The translations under genes were made by a program, and so were the position numbers. The notes beneath the pieces are model-generated. The model made no database searches. It worked only from the letters and a program-made list of their open reading frames with translations, and had not been told where the DNA came from. Shown here piece after piece: positions 1 to 11,719 of a DNA stretch of 64,000 bases. The stretch's first letter is position 1. Every line of letters begins with the position of its first letter. The DNA is taken from contig NC_016472.1 of NCBI RefSeq assembly GCF_000226095.1, forward strand, positions 620,001 to 684,000, in the 5' to 3' direction. Source of the stretch: Thermothelomyces thermophilus ATCC 42464. Lineage: Eukaryota; Ascomycota; Sordariomycetes; Sordariales; Chaetomiaceae.

Positions 1-1122
1 ACGGGCGTCTCGCCCGACGGCGTCCGGGGCGGCAGGACGGGGAAGGGACCGCTGCTGGGCCACCACAACTACGTCTACTGTCTCGCCTTCTCGCCCAAGG
101 GCAACATCCTGGCGAGCGGGAGCTACGACGAGGCGGTCTTCTTGTGGGACGTCAGGGCCGGCAGGCTGATGCGCAGCTTGCCGGCGCATAGCGACCCGGT
201 AAGCGGCGTCGACTTTTGCAGAGACGGCACGTTGGTGGTGAGCTGTTCGACGGATGGGTTGATGTGAGTGTCTTTTCTGTATTTTTTCTTCTTCTTTTTT
301 GCTTCTTCTACCTCCCATTTTCCCCATTTAGTAGTGGTGGTAGTAGTAGTAGTGGTGGTGGTGGTGTGTCTTGTTTCTTTCCCTCCCTCATTATCCACCC
401 AACTTTTTTCCCACCCAAACTGCGCAACACGGAGGCTGACCGCGCTGGCTCTTAGCCGCATTTGGGATACCTATACCGGCCAGTGCCTGCGTACACTGGT
501 ACACGAGGACAACCCCGCCGTCACCAACGTCTGCTTCAGCCCAAACGGCCGCTTCGTGCTGGCCTTCAGCCTCGACAGCTCCATCCGGTTGTGGGACTAC
601 GTCTCGGGGTCTGTGAAGAAGACATACCAGGGCCATACGAACCAGAAGTACTCGATCGGAGGCTGTTTCGGCGTGCTTACTGACCGCGACGACGACTTGG
701 CTGCGGAGGACAACGCAGACGGCGAGCATGTCCGGCAGCAGGCCTTCATCACATCTGCGAGCGAGGACGGCGACATCGTCATGTGGGACGTAAAAAGCAA
801 AGAGGTGTTACAGCGCATCAAGGCCGCGCACAAGGGAGTGTGTTTCTGGGTGGACGTCCACGGCGGCACAATGGTCAGCGCCGGCCAGGACGGATCGATC
901 AAGGTGTTCCGGCACCGCCCGAGGAGGGGGGGACATGTCAAACGGGAGGATGGCGATTCCGACAGGTACGGCGCCGTCAATGGGCATCTCCTGGACGGGG
1001 AGATGCCGGATGCGGCCGCGGCGGATGAGGAGCTGCAACGGCAGGTCGAGGCCGAGGCCGAGGCTGCGGCGGCGGCGGCGGCGGTGTCGCCGGGACAACA
1101 CGTCAAGGAGGAACAGTTGTAA
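1..1122 (+). CDS. swd3: WD40 COMPASS subunit Swd3/WDR5 (3' part, cut by window edge)
   Basis: Beta-propeller scaffold of the SET1/COMPASS histone H3K4 methyltransferase in the nucleus. The reading frame is open from base 1. Exons are 1-263 and 456-1122, with a GT-AG intron 264-455; the split Ile codon (AT|C) restores the blade that continues as RIWD. WD repeats with GH...WD signatures are visible ([11 protein letters not shown]...[27 protein letters not shown]). The block after the intron ([19 protein letters not shown], then [11 protein letters not shown]) is diagnostic of WDR5, which has LKLWDY and YTGHKNEKY there. The last blades are interrupted by acidic and low-complexity insertions, and the C-terminus is Ala/Glu-rich, longer than animal WDR5. 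The N-terminus lies outside the window. The paralogue-level assignment (Swd3 rather than another WD40 protein) is an inference from these motifs. Confidence 0.85.
331..366. repeat. GTA/GTG trinucleotide microsatellite in swd3 intron
   Basis: Imperfect (GTA)/(GTG) triplet run inside intron 264-455, likely length-variable. It makes false open frames of poly-Val or poly-Thr on both strands. Confidence 0.8.
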
Positions 1123-1456
1123 CGGGGGGGTGTTAATTATAAAGGACGGTCACATAGTACGTGAGATGACTGGGTTCTTCTTAGCTGCGCGAACAGCTTG
1201 AGCTTGCGTCACGATACCCCTTTCAATCGAGATGTTTTTTTCCTCTTCCCAGGTCGCCATGGGCTCGGAGAGATGTGTGCCCCATGCTGGCCGGGTCTTT
1301 ATGTACGGGCGCAGTGCTTGCTGCTCCCTCTTCCCGCGGAGCGGTGTGATGTGCTCGTCCCGATGATGCGCCAAACGCGACAAGAGAATCTCTTACAAAA
1401 GGCGCCGGAGGGTGGGGAGGTTTCATATATTTCGAACCCGCCTTATTCTTCAACGC
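1123..1456. other. Intergenic, tail-to-tail swd3/pcc1
   Basis: Convergent 3' untranslated regions of swd3 (plus) and pcc1 (minus). I see no gene, RNA or repeat in it. Confidence 0.6.
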
Positions 1457-1908
1457 TCATGCACTCGTTCCTTGTCGCCGTCTTTGTTCTACCGCATCTA
1501 CGTCGAGCTCCTCCTGGACCTCCAATACCAAGGCCAGGCTGTCTAGGAAGGAGTTGACGGCGACGCGCAGCATGCGGTTGGTCGCGGCTTTGTATTCGAC
1601 TCGAAGAACCGTCGGGTCTGACGACCCCTCCGTGGCAACAGCTGAGAGCTCGCGCCGCACCAGCGACGAAAGCTCCTTGTCAACCCTGAGCGCTTGCAGG
1701 GCGACCGAGGCGAGGCGCGCGTCGGGGAAGGGAACGTCGAGGGTCCTGCGAAAGGCGAGAGAGCCATGTCGAGGTTAGCGGGGTAAGTCTCTATCTAACT
1801 TTGATCCATGCGCAAAAAGTGTCAAGCCGCAGGTATGGATCCTTGTAGCAAGTCCGAGGGCGAAACCTACAGCGCGCAGGGGAACCCGGCTGACGTGTCG
1901 GTCGCCAT
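1457..1908 (-). CDS. pcc1: EKC/KEOPS complex subunit Pcc1
   Basis: Small subunit that dimerises KEOPS, the complex making N6-threonylcarbamoyl-adenosine at position 37 of ANN-decoding tRNAs; also linked to telomeres and transcription in yeast. Two exons on the minus strand: 1908-1871 (12 codons plus 2 bases, starting MATDTSAGFPCA) and 1745-1457; the intron 1870-1746 begins GTAGGT and ends CGCAG. The split Leu codon CT|G joins into LTLDVPFPDARLASVALQAL, the usual first strand and helix. The rest carries the family hallmarks: a sensitive-to-family VEYKA strand, then RMLRVAVNSFLDSLALVLE, matching the conserved R-LRV-V-S-(I/F)-D motif. Spliced length is 108 aa, normal for fungal Pcc1. Divergent from cdc14, with which it shares an 820-base promoter region. 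Confidence 0.85.
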
Positions 1909-2728
1909 GTTTATGTTGGCATCAACGGAAGAATCTTTTGGCCAGCGGTGCGTCTTGGGGTGGTTTCCTCGAGTCACCTCTCGTGCTTTTGAAGTGGAAT
2001 GAGTGACGGAACATTGGGAATGATTTCCCGCGTAGCGTGCAATGGTGGGGCAACGGCCTTGCCTACAACATGCTGCGATAAGATAACGCCGCCTGAAGCT
2101 GCAGGAAGGGGCGTCAAGAGGGCGGCGGCGGGCCGGCCCCTGTCCAACCGCTCCAACGGCTCCACCGCCCTAACTTAACGCCCTGGCCCAGCTCCGTTGT
2201 CATGGCGACCAGGCCCCAGACGCAGAGTCTGCAGTGCTGATTGGCTGACAATGTTCAGCACTGGGGATCCCCGAAGCTGGGTCATAACAACAAACTCCAA
2301 ATCAAAAACACCGCCCCGGCATCCTTACAAAACCGCGCCCTCATCACACATCGCCTGCCCGCATCTCCTCCTTCCCTGTCGCATCTGTCATTGAAGCAGG
2401 TCGTCATCTCGCCAGCCTCGAGTCTCGAGTTCCGCTCGCACCGGTATCCGAGAGGAGTGCATTCGGTTCCTTCCCGATTCTCAGAAAACATCGCGTGTAA
2501 ACACTCAGTCAACTCTGTACCTTCCCGTCTCAGTACCTTGCCGCTTGCGCAAACAGCTGGGTAAAGTGCAACCAGAAACAAGGCTGCTGCATTCCCTCGT
2601 CACTCTAGAGAAGCCTAGCGAGCAGGCAAGCTTGGCTTGATCGCTACGGTACATGCCCACGGGCGCGAGGGCAGCACTTTCTCCCTCGACCTCTCCCAAT
2701 TCCAGCGGCATCGCGGAGCCTCGACGGG
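1909..2728. promoter_or_regulatory. Divergent promoter region pcc1 / cdc14
   Basis: Head-to-head intergenic region. It contains an inverted CCAAT box (ATTGG at about 2240-2244) and two similar CCTTCCCG-TCTCAG blocks near 2470-2535. No gene was recognised in it. Confidence 0.45.
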
Positions 2729-4969
2729 ATGGCTCCTTCGGCTCGATACTCCAGTAATCTGGGGCAGATCATCGAATATATTCCCGGTATGTCGTCTGTC
2801 GTCGAATTGGGCACCCGCCTCGCCCGCTCCCCGGTCGAGTTCTTGTTTTTTTTTGTTATTGCTAGTTCCCCCGCCCGGCAAGCATGGGTCTCGGTCGCAT
2901 TGTTGCCCAACACATCCCCCCCTGCGCCTTGCCCAGCACGTTGCTGACCGTCACAGACCGCCTCTACCTCGCATCCTACGTCGAACCCCCCGATGCCAAC
3001 ACCGTCTTCCCCTACCCCGACCCACCTCCGCGCTCGCCGAGCAAGAGGTCCCAACGGGCGCTCGAGACGCAATCCCGCCGGAAGCAGCCCTTCTACTTCA
3101 CCGTAGACGACACCCTCCTCTACAATGCCTTCCACCACGACTTTGGCCCGCTTCACATTGGCCACCTCTACCGCTTTGCCCTGCAGTTCCACGAGATCTT
3201 GGGTGCCGAGGAGAACAAGGACAGGCCAATTGTGTTTTGGAGCAGGGCAGACCCGCGTAGTATGTGCCCTCTGCTTGCTTGCTTGTCTGCTGGGATGGAT
3301 GGATGGATGAATTTGCTGACCTTGGGGGTTCTTAGGCCGTGCCAATGCTTCTTGCTTGCTCGCGTGCTATATGGTTCTCATCCAGTCGTGGCCACCCCAC
3401 CTCGCGCTAGCACCGATTGCCCAAGTCGACCCGCCGCTGATGCCCTTCAGAGACGCTGGCTATAGTCAAGCAGACTACGGAATCACCGTGCAGGATGTCG
3501 TGTATGGAGTTTGGAAGGCGAAAGAGGAGGGATGCTGTGTTCTCGAGACCTTTGATCTCGACGAATACGAGCGTTTCGAGCGTGTCGAGCAGGGCGACTT
3601 CAACTGGATCACTCCCCACTTCCTCGCTTTCGCCTCGCCCCAGAGCACGCCCTCCGCCCGCACCATGGAGGGAACCGAGGCCTGGGAAGCGCTGCCAAAG
3701 ACGCTGGCCGCAGTGGATGCTCACCCAACGCTCGGCCAACCGTTCAAGAACGTTCTGACCCACTTCAAGGAGAGAAACATTGGCCTCGTGGTGCGTCTGA
3801 ACTCAGTCCTCTACGACGCGGCGTACTTTGAGGCGCTCGGGATACAACATGTCGACATGATCTTTGAGGACGGCACCTGCCCGCCCCTGTCGATGGTGCG
3901 TAAGTTCATCCGCATGGCGCACGAGATGATCACGGTCAAGAAGAAGGGCATTGCGGTTCACTGCAAGGCCGGCCTCGGGCGCACCGGCTGTTTGATCGGT
4001 GCCTATCTCATCTACCGGTACGGGTTCACGGCCAACGAGATCATCTCGTACATGCGCTTCATGCGCCCCGGCATGGTCGTCGGCCCCCAGCAGCATTGGC
4101 TGCACCTGAACCAGGGAACCTTCCGCGAATGGTGGGTGGAGGAGCGTGTCGAGCGGAAGCTCCGCAAGGAGGCGGCCCTCGCCGCAGCAGCCGCCCAGGC
4201 CAACGGCAACCACCAGCCTAGCACTCCCGTTCGTGCGATGCAAAAGACGCACCTCGGCCGCAGCTCGAGCAAGAACGGGACGTCAACGCCTCCCAACCGG
4301 GGTGGTGTCCGGACGCCGCTTGGAGAGATTGAGCATGACCAGGCTCGTGACAACAGCATTGGCGTGCAGGAAGACTACCTCCCCGCGCCGACACCGGGCC
4401 AGCCGCGCAAGACCCAGCGGGGTGGCGTCGATCGCCATCATCCTTACGGTCGCAGCACGAATGCGGTGCCGACGGTCGAGGAAGAAAGCGTGGATCACGA
4501 GATCGAGCCCGAGGTCGCGTCGTCGACACGGCGCTCGCATGCAGCCGAGTCCGACGAGGAGTGGAACCTGCGCATGCGATCGCACCGCAAGGCTTCTGCC
4601 TCGGTCTCGCCGGGACGCCGGGAACGGTCGGTCAGTCACCACACCACTACCATGACAACGACGACGACTACGACGACGACGGCGACGGCGACGGCAATGT
4701 ACCAGGTCATCGACAACGACGCGTCCAACGACATTGAGAACATCGGCATGGCCACGCCAAAGACAAAGTCGTATGATCAAGCCCAGCGCGCCACCTCGGC
4801 CTCGGGAGTCCTAGCCAAGGTTCGAGGGTCCAGCGGCTCTCCCAAGCGTGCCGCCGGCGGATCCGGGGTTCGGGAGGCCGGTGTCCGCAAGACCAGCGGC
4901 CGCGTCGGGAGTGTCGGTAATGTCTCTCCCATGGCGGCAACCGCACGCAAGGTCAGCGGGGCGCAGTAA
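2729..4969 (+). CDS. cdc14: Cdc14 dual-specificity phosphatase
   Basis: Proline-directed phosphatase reversing CDK phosphorylation at mitotic exit, cytokinesis and septation; nucleolar/SPB enzyme in fungi. Exons are 2729-2786, 2957-3259 and 3336-4969, with GT-AG introns of 170 and 76 bases; phases close to 664 aa. The first junction rebuilds IIEYIPDRLYLASY, the typical Cdc14 start. The N-terminal DSPn domain covers about residues 15-175. The catalytic domain carries the PTP signature HCKAGLGRTG with nucleophile Cys at about residue 330, followed by GAYLIYRYGFTANE and RPGMVVGPQQHWL. From about residue 390 the tail is disordered, basic and rich in SP/TP sites, as expected for CDK and Sid2/NDR regulation. 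A short threonine-rich run (ACG/ACT repeats) lies near 4650-4695. The second intron contains a GATG/GGAT repeat. Confidence 0.95.
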
Positions 4970-6182
4970 GGCGGCAGAAAACGGAGAGGGGATTGTGAGC
5001 ATATCGAGTCACGGTCCTATCTCTGCGCACGCCAATGCCCCCTTTGTCACGACGCGACTGTTGTTCACGAAGTTTATGACGACCATGATGATCCTGGGCA
5101 TCTTTTACATTCTCCACCAACCTAATCATCTCTCCGACTTGTTCCGTGGTTGGTTATGCGGATCGAATCCTACATTTGCTGCATACCTGGCGTTGCGGAA
5201 AAGGGTGGTTTGAAATGATGAGCTTTTCGGGTGGAGTTGAGCGTCCATTCTATCGTCGTATAATGCATACATCTTTTGGCAGGAATCTCGTCGCCTTAGC
5301 CCGTTCTTTTTTCGATCCATGACGACACCCTTACCTTCCCAAGGCTTTTACGATGCTCTTCCCGCCGTGGTCTCTCATCGTTAGGTCTCGGCAGTTGAAG
5401 CTCACCTTCTTGGGCTACTTCATGTTCTACTACCCTCCCCTTGGAGGCGGTGATTCGCCACAGTCTGATAGATGAGTTGGCTGTGGTTTGAGGAGATGGC
5501 TTCTATCTGCTCGCTGAGCCGGGCCAGTCACGATACACAGGGGAGAGGGGGAAATGGGAAAAGGGGGGTTAGAGGGTGTTGCTTGATTTCTTGTGGTTGT
5601 CTTTCTGTCTTTGAACGGGACCGTCGGCGTTCTGGGTTTGTTTATGGCGTGGAAGGGAGGAGAAAGGGTTCCTCTTGGAGACGTTCCCATGGGCGGGCGG
5701 CCTGGGTTTGGGTTGTTGTGTCGACTTCCTCGTGTCGTACTAGTGCTGCATTTTTTGATGTGCTGCCTTGTATTGGGGGGTACGGTATTGCATTTGGGTT
5801 TAGCTTGTGTTTTTTTGGCTTGCAGCAATACGACAGTATCGACTCAAATCCTTCTTCCGCGTGTCTGTCTGCCTGCTACGTCGTTCTTATTCGAGCGTCG
5901 GACAGTAGTGGTGGACGGATGATATGTTTTCTGCTCGACCAGTCAGCGCCTGTCCAGATGATCTGGCTCATAAACACCGACTCAGAATGGTGCTTCTCAA
6001 AACAGAAATGGGCGGAGCAGCACTGAACTTCCGAGCAACCAGGGAGATTTCAGCAAGGCAGCAACAACGTGAATCAATGCCATTTCTCGTACGTCAGTGC
6101 GACTGTGGAACCGGAGTGATGATATTGCATGAAAAATCGCATCATGAAAATACGAGAAGAGAGGCTATGCTTTCTGCCTGCT

Positions 6183-6186
<4 letters not shown>

Positions 6187-6221
<35 letters not shown>
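6187..6221. repeat. (CT)n microsatellite
   Basis: An uninterrupted CT dinucleotide run of about 17 units in the spacer downstream of cdc14. Confidence 0.9.
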
Positions 6222-6227
<6 letters not shown>

Positions 6228-9200
6228 TTTTAGTTCTGTTTATCTAAGAATACTTTTATCTCATTTTAGTTTAGTTTTTTTTTTTTTTTCCTTGTCTGCT
6301 CACATTCGTCCCCTCGTCCCGATCCCTCTGCAGGGTAGATAGGATAGTAGAATATGGGTAGACTTGCAGATTCACTGCCACCCAATCTTGGCCTTTCCCT
6401 TTGGCCCGCCTCCCACGTTCTGCCAACAGCTATATGATAACATTGTCAAAAAAGTGGAAAAGAAAGGGACAGGAAAAAAAATAGCCGGGCTGACTTAGCA
6501 GCAACATGCCAGTGAGGCAAGGCGTCTTGGTCTCGCTGGAAGTGACCAACCCGAGAAGCTTCCAGTGGCACCGTGCGTCCTTGACAGAAAAGGGGGGCAG
6601 CAACAGATGAGTTCTTGTTCTTGACGACCGAAGAGAACTGACTCTGGGAGCGATGCAAATCTCATCACCATCGGCGTCGGTGATGCTGAGTGCACAACCA
6701 CGATCCCCCAAACTATTTGCTCTTTACGACTCCCCCATCCCCGACACAACCTCCTTTTCTCCATACGCTCACACCCCTCCTTGATGCTTCGGTAGTGAGC
6801 TGGTCATTTAAGAGAAGGGGCAAAAGGGGGGGAAGGGAGTGGTGTGCTCCCCCCCCCCCAAAAAACAAAAAAAAAAAAAAAACCCTGCAGCCTTTCCGTT
6901 CGGCTTTTGCGGGTTGAATCTGTGGGTGTGAATGGGTAGTGGTGGGCCGCCGATAGTAGTAGTACAATATACGTATGTAGGTATGTATGTATGTAATCCG
7001 TACATACATGCATAAAGTTAAGTACGGAGCTACATCCGGCAACTTACCGCGCCGCCGGGACCGGCCGAGCGAGGCGACCGGGCCTGGGGGATCGGCCTGA
7101 CCTACCTTATTGGACGGCCGTACGCAGGACGGGATAACCCCCCCGTTTTAATCCCACCCCGTGCGGTTTCTGGCCTATCAGCGGCTTTCTTCTCAATTGG
7201 GTACTGTACTGTACATGATCCGGACAAACAGCTCGACGGCTACCACGAAACGGGAGTTATACTCCCTGAGAAAGCCTAGCCACGACTCTGAGCCAACTCG
7301 TAGTGAAGAAAAGTAATCTATACGTCTGGAATACTTATAGTCTCTTCAATTGTACAAGAACATGTTTAATAGGGCTTGTATCTTCCAAGTACCATCAACA
7401 TGTACACTATGATTGCTCTTAGTACTTTGTACTTAATCGATGCCTCCTTCGGACAGAGACAGGTAAATGCTGTCTTGTTACGTAGCGGTTCGATGATCTC
7501 CTGCTCATCTCAACGCAGAGAAGGCTGACTGGGCAATTTTGACGCGATAAGCGACCCGTGTTACCAGGCCCTGGGGCGACCTGACCCAGGGCGCCAACGG
7601 CACGGCGCGGCGCGGGGACGCTGGCCAACGGCCGGTTGCAGTGCGCACCAGCCTCGTCCGCTCTAGCACGAGTATGTGGCATGGGAATGCAGCTGACCAG
7701 CTTGACGCCTTCCCGAGAATAGACAGGCGACCTGTGAGCGGACGCCGCCGCCACAATGACCGCTTTCCGCCGGTGCCAACAGCGGCCATCTATGCCCAGG
7801 CAACTCACAGTGACTAGTTAGAACTTAGCATCTTGGTGAGGCGAAGCCCTGTATGTACATACGATGGTGGCGACCCGGGTCCCGAGTTGCTTGTAGGCGT
7901 GCACCTCGGGTTACCTCAAGGGGAGCGACGCTGATGTAAGAGCCAACCGAGACTGCGAGGTTTTCGCAGTGGAGATCACGGAGAATGTGGGCCATGGTAA
8001 GCGTGGGGCTGTCGCTTGATCAAAGATGCTGGGCAAGAGATGTGCCAAAGAAATGTCTGGAGAGCTGGAGGGTTGGTTACCGAGCTGGACCAGCATCGAA
8101 ACAGTTTTGCGCCCCCCCCCCCCCGGCCCCATTTTCCCTCAACCGCTTCGCGTTTGGATGATGCGATGACAAACGAAACGGTGATGAAGCTAAGGCAGAA
8201 GACCTAAGCTCTGCAGCCCGAGAAGATGGGCGAAGCGAATCGAATGCGCGAGGATGGCAATGAACTATGAAGTTGGTACGATCGAGGGCGACCAAGTGAT
8301 GATACCTAGACACGGTCGCAGGAAAGCGGCCGCATCCACTTTCTTGTATTAGGGGGGAAGAATATCATTGACCAAGTAAGGCGTTGGGCCGCAAGGCTCA
8401 TTTTTCTCATCCTGATGGCCAAGGCAGAGACGAGCGAGTTGCTGACGGGAAGGAGCGAGGTCGAGATGCAGGTAGTAGTAAGGTAAGTCGGTCAGTCGTG
8501 CCTGGAACGGTGTGGATGCAGGAGAACGCCGCAGGGCTGAGGTTCCACCAACTCGACAGCCAATCATGGAGCCTCAATCTAGGTGGCGAAGTTGATGCAC
8601 AGACCAAATGCGGTCTCGATAACGGGCCTGGCTGTGGCCTTATATGTAATCCGTACAGTACATACATATTCGAGGAGGGAAGCCGCAGCCAAGAAATACA
8701 GAGGGGCGCCTGGAAAGCGTAACTGAGAGCGAACAGGTAACACAGTCAGTCATCCGTCAACTGGAACCATGCACTCTCATCTGACTGAGGGATTGAACCC
8801 TGCATCACGAACCCGGCGAGCACGGTACCAGAGGCGCAGCTTCTTGTGAAGGCCAAGGTATACTCGCTTCCTGCGACGTTTACTCCGCCATTGTAACCCA
8901 TCCCCCAAGACAAACACGCCGTGCACAGATTTCGAACGGTTTGGCTGTTCCCCCCCGTCCCCCAACCCGCGCGCTCGCCAACTTGGAGCTGCCGAATCCG
9001 TCAGTCTCTCACGTCGCTTGTTGGTGGTCAGCCGAGGGGGTCAATCGCTCAAAAGACCAAAGGGTCAATGGCCCAAAAAGGTCCGAAGCATGGGCACGGC
9101 CGCGATGGCAGTGACGCCATGACGTGCTAAATGCAGACAGCGGTTCGCCGCTAGCAAGATCCCCCCATGTGCTTCGCCTGGCGTGGCTTTCCCGCTCTGC

Positions 9201-9780
9201 CGACCGTTTTTTTTTTTTCCCGCTAACCCACGCCGCCGACCACCTGCTCATCTCGTCTTCGGCCAATCGACGTCTTTTTTGGTCGCGTGAGGACGAACAT
9301 GTTGGGCATAGGGAAAAGCCCCAATACGGCTGCACCCGAGATGTCAGACAGTCACCACCCGCTCTCCGATACCTCCAGGCACCCCAACCGTGGGCTCCCT
9401 CCGGAGGTTACCAAGGTAATCTGAAATGCAGGGAGCTATAGGAATAGGGGGAAACCTGCAACAAGATGCTCGATCTTTGGTGCCACTACCGGTTCGACCT
9501 GGGCATTCCCGTGGCTCAGGCACACTGCAGATCGACCCAACTGGTGACCGGGCCACATCCTCCTCGATGATGTCGTCCGTTCAACCCTCCCCGCGCGGCC
9601 ACTCAATGAAGACTGCCAACCAACAGCCCCCGCGCCTTGTCCATGGCCGCATCCTGTCCTCGTCCAGCCCGTTGGGCCGGCCAGGCACTCGGGTTAGTCG
9701 TCACGGACCGCCCTGGGTGTGATGTGTGTACCTATGTAGGTATATATATATGTATGTACTACTGGTGGCCCACCTCGCAG

Positions 9781-9800
9781 GTCATATATAAGGCATGCTT
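9781..9800 (+). promoter_or_regulatory. TATA-like element upstream of SWIM gene
   Basis: TATATAAGG at about 9785-9793, roughly 140 bases before the ATG at 9929 and followed by a pyrimidine-rich stretch ending near 9915. Position and sequence suit a core promoter; this is inferred only from sequence. Confidence 0.4.
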
Positions 9801-9928
9801 CGCTTGCATTTCGGTGCCCTGATGCTCCCGCTTGCGATACACCCTGATTCTCTCGGCTCCGGCTTCTGCCACGCTATCTCTGCTGCTTTCTCGTCTTTCT
9901 CGTCCTCCTATTCCTCTCTGGGGGGCCA

Positions 9929-11719
9929 ATGTCCGTCTCCCCAACTACACGAATGAGCAGGCTTTCTCTCGAGTGCGCCGCCTCCACCACTGGGTCCCAG
10001 ACCCGAATGCAGTCGGTCCGCGCAAATACCCCGATGCCGTACTCGGAGCATCCCTCCGACACGAGCGACTGGGAGATGGAAGGGGACGATGATGAAGAAG
10101 AAGAAGAAGAAGAGACAGACATTGTGCCGTCGCCGACGGGGTTCAGGTACAACATCTCCCGCCTTTCGCCGAGAGCCCGGCAGATGGTTAAGGGGCTGTT
10201 CAACCAGGCACGGGTCAAGGAGCCACCTCAGATCTCGCTGGAACTCTGCGGCATCAGGGAAGAGGATCCTGAAGGCAACGGCTTCTTCTATGCCTTCCAG
10301 ATGCACGAGGTGGTGCCTTGCTCCGTCCGGATCGGCTCCCGGAGGAGCGGGGAGTTCTCGACCCCGCGGTGCGAATGCCCCGATGCTCGGTATCAAGGAG
10401 CGCGGCCCTGCAAGCATCTCGTCTGGCTCTTTGACAGGATCTCGAAGCAAGCGCTTTTCGACCACGATCCTGACTCGGAGCTGATGCTGACCGAGTTCGG
10501 CTACCCCGAGGAACTGGGAGACCCCTTCGACCAGATATCACAGATCGGACTCGACATCCTTGCCGACGATCTCCGCTGCGACGCGTCCGAGCCCGACAGC
10601 GACGTGATCGCTCCAAATCCCGCTCGCGTGCGGGAGGCTAGGGAAATGGTCGCGGCCGTGGCGGGCATCCAACCCGGCGAGCTCGACGAGTACAGGCCGG
10701 ACCTAGAAGATTCGTACAGCCGGGACGCTCTGATACGCCGTGGCGATCTGGGCGCGACCCTGTTTTCCCTAATCCTCGCCTCCCACTCCCTCGCCGAGTG
10801 GGTGCGCTCCGAGCTCAACCCATCCGACCCTGCTGTCGACCCATTCCGAAGTATTCAACACCGAGTGATGCACATCATCCGGCAGCTGGACGCATGCTCG
10901 AGCACCGGGGGAGCCCCAGAAGAAGTTGCCGAGAAGGGGTGGTGGAGACGCGCAGATGGACCCCGAAACGCAGACTGGGCATGTGTTCAGATCCAGCGCA
11001 GCGTCAAGAAGATCGAGAAGCTCGTCTCCCGAGGCCCCAGTCCACTAACCGAGTCGGCACGGTCGTCCGCGGCACGGTCTCTCGTCGTCATCCTGAAGGC
11101 GGTGGTCAGCCACCGCGACCTGTACGCACCCCTCATCGGGGACCGCGACACGGGCTTCGTCCACTCGGCGCTGGACATGCTCGCCGACCAGAGCCAGTTC
11201 ATCGACGCGCTCGAAGAGATCATGGACCGCGTCGGCGTACGCGGCGCCCCGCCGTCTTACGTGGCCAACATGCGCCGCCTGATTGAGCGCATGCGGAGCC
11301 ATTGTACAACCGAACAACATGTTGACGAAGCAAGCGGCCTGCGTGGCGTCAGGCGCAGCGAGACGCCGCCGCTTCTGCCTCCGGACCAACAACCCCCGCC
11401 GCCGGGAATCGTCCAACATCCTCCCACCGAACCGGGCGGCGGCGGCGGCTCCAGCAACACTAGCACCAGCAGTAGCAGTAGTAGTGAGAGCGGCAACGCC
11501 AGCGTGCCATTTCTCACTCCCGTCCGGGCGGCGAGCACTATTCGCGGACGCGGAAGGGGTGGTGGCGGCAGCGGCAGCGGCAGCGGCAGCAGCCAGATCG
11601 GAGGTGGCGGCCGTGGAAGGGGCGGCAAAGGGGGGAGGGGCGCGAAACGAACCGTCTCCCCGAGCAGCCCGCCGCTGGATGGCCCCGAGATTGCCGCGAA
11701 GAGAGCTCGCGGTTCGTGA
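9929..11719 (+). CDS. SWIM zinc-finger protein with RGG-like tail
   Basis: Single-exon, 596 aa. A SWIM-type zinc finger of form CxCx(10)CxH is visible at about Cys148, Cys150, Cys161 and His163 (CECPDARYQGARPCKH), followed by LVWLFD, as is typical. Upstream is an acidic Asp/Glu run (about residues 52-64). The middle (about 165-455) is helical, with no family I recognise. The C-terminal 125 residues are low complexity: Pro-rich, Ser runs, then Arg-Gly-Gly and Gly-Ser repeats and a basic end with KRTVSP and AAKRARGS, suggesting nucleic-acid binding and nuclear location. SWIM domains occur in transposase-derived, MEKK1 and recombination-factor proteins (Sws1/Shu), but length and layout differ from those. 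Function is unknown. ATG 9929 gives the longest frame; a second ATG at 9953 is also possible. Tail-to-tail with the sulfate permease. Confidence 0.75.
   Translation: MSVSPTTRMSRLSLECAASTTGSQTRMQSVRANTPMPYSEHPSDTSDWEMEGDDDEEEEEEETDIVPSPTGFRYNISRLSPRARQMVKGLFNQARVKEPPQISLELCGIREEDPEGNGFFYAFQMHEVVPCSVRIGSRRSGEFSTPRCECPDARYQGARPCKHLVWLFDRISKQALFDHDPDSELMLTEFGYPEELGDPFDQISQIGLDILADDLRCDASEPDSDVIAPNPARVREAREMVAAVAGIQPGELDEYRPDLEDSYSRDALIRRGDLGATLFSLILASHSLAEWVRSELNPSDPAVDPFRSIQHRVMHIIRQLDACSSTGGAPEEVAEKGWWRRADGPRNADWACVQIQRSVKKIEKLVSRGPSPLTESARSSAARSLVVILKAVVSHRDLYAPLIGDRDTGFVHSALDMLADQSQFIDALEEIMDRVGVRGAPPSYVANMRRLIERMRSHCTTEQHVDEASGLRGVRRSETPPLLPPDQQPPPPGIVQHPPTEPGGGGGSSNTSTSSSSSSESGNASVPFLTPVRAASTIRGRGRGGGGSGSGSGSSQIGGGGRGRGGKGGRGAKRTVSPSSPPLDGPEIAAKRARGS

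Larger units (their letters stand above)
4970..9928. other. Gene-poor region between cdc14 and the SWIM gene
   Basis: About 5 kb without a supportable gene. It begins with the cdc14 3' UTR and ends with the promoter of the SWIM-domain gene. It holds a CT microsatellite (about 6187-6221), poly-T, poly-A and poly-C tracts (6271-6289, 6849-6882, 8109-8124), and TA/TG/GTA-rich stretches near 6965-7025, 7198-7215, 8645-8670 and 9725-9792. Open frames here are short, overlap on both strands and show no family motif. Confidence 0.6.

Noticed and set aside
268-455. Val/Thr repeat open frames over the swd3 intron
   Set aside because: They come from the GTA/GTG microsatellite; the splice signals and the WD40 blade continuity show that this is an intron.
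1554-1778. Plus-strand open frame opposite pcc1
   Set aside because: It is the antisense shadow of the pcc1 second exon, which has clear family motifs.
5472-6247. Open frames downstream of cdc14
   Set aside because: They run through UTR-like, T-rich DNA and a CT microsatellite and have no family motifs.
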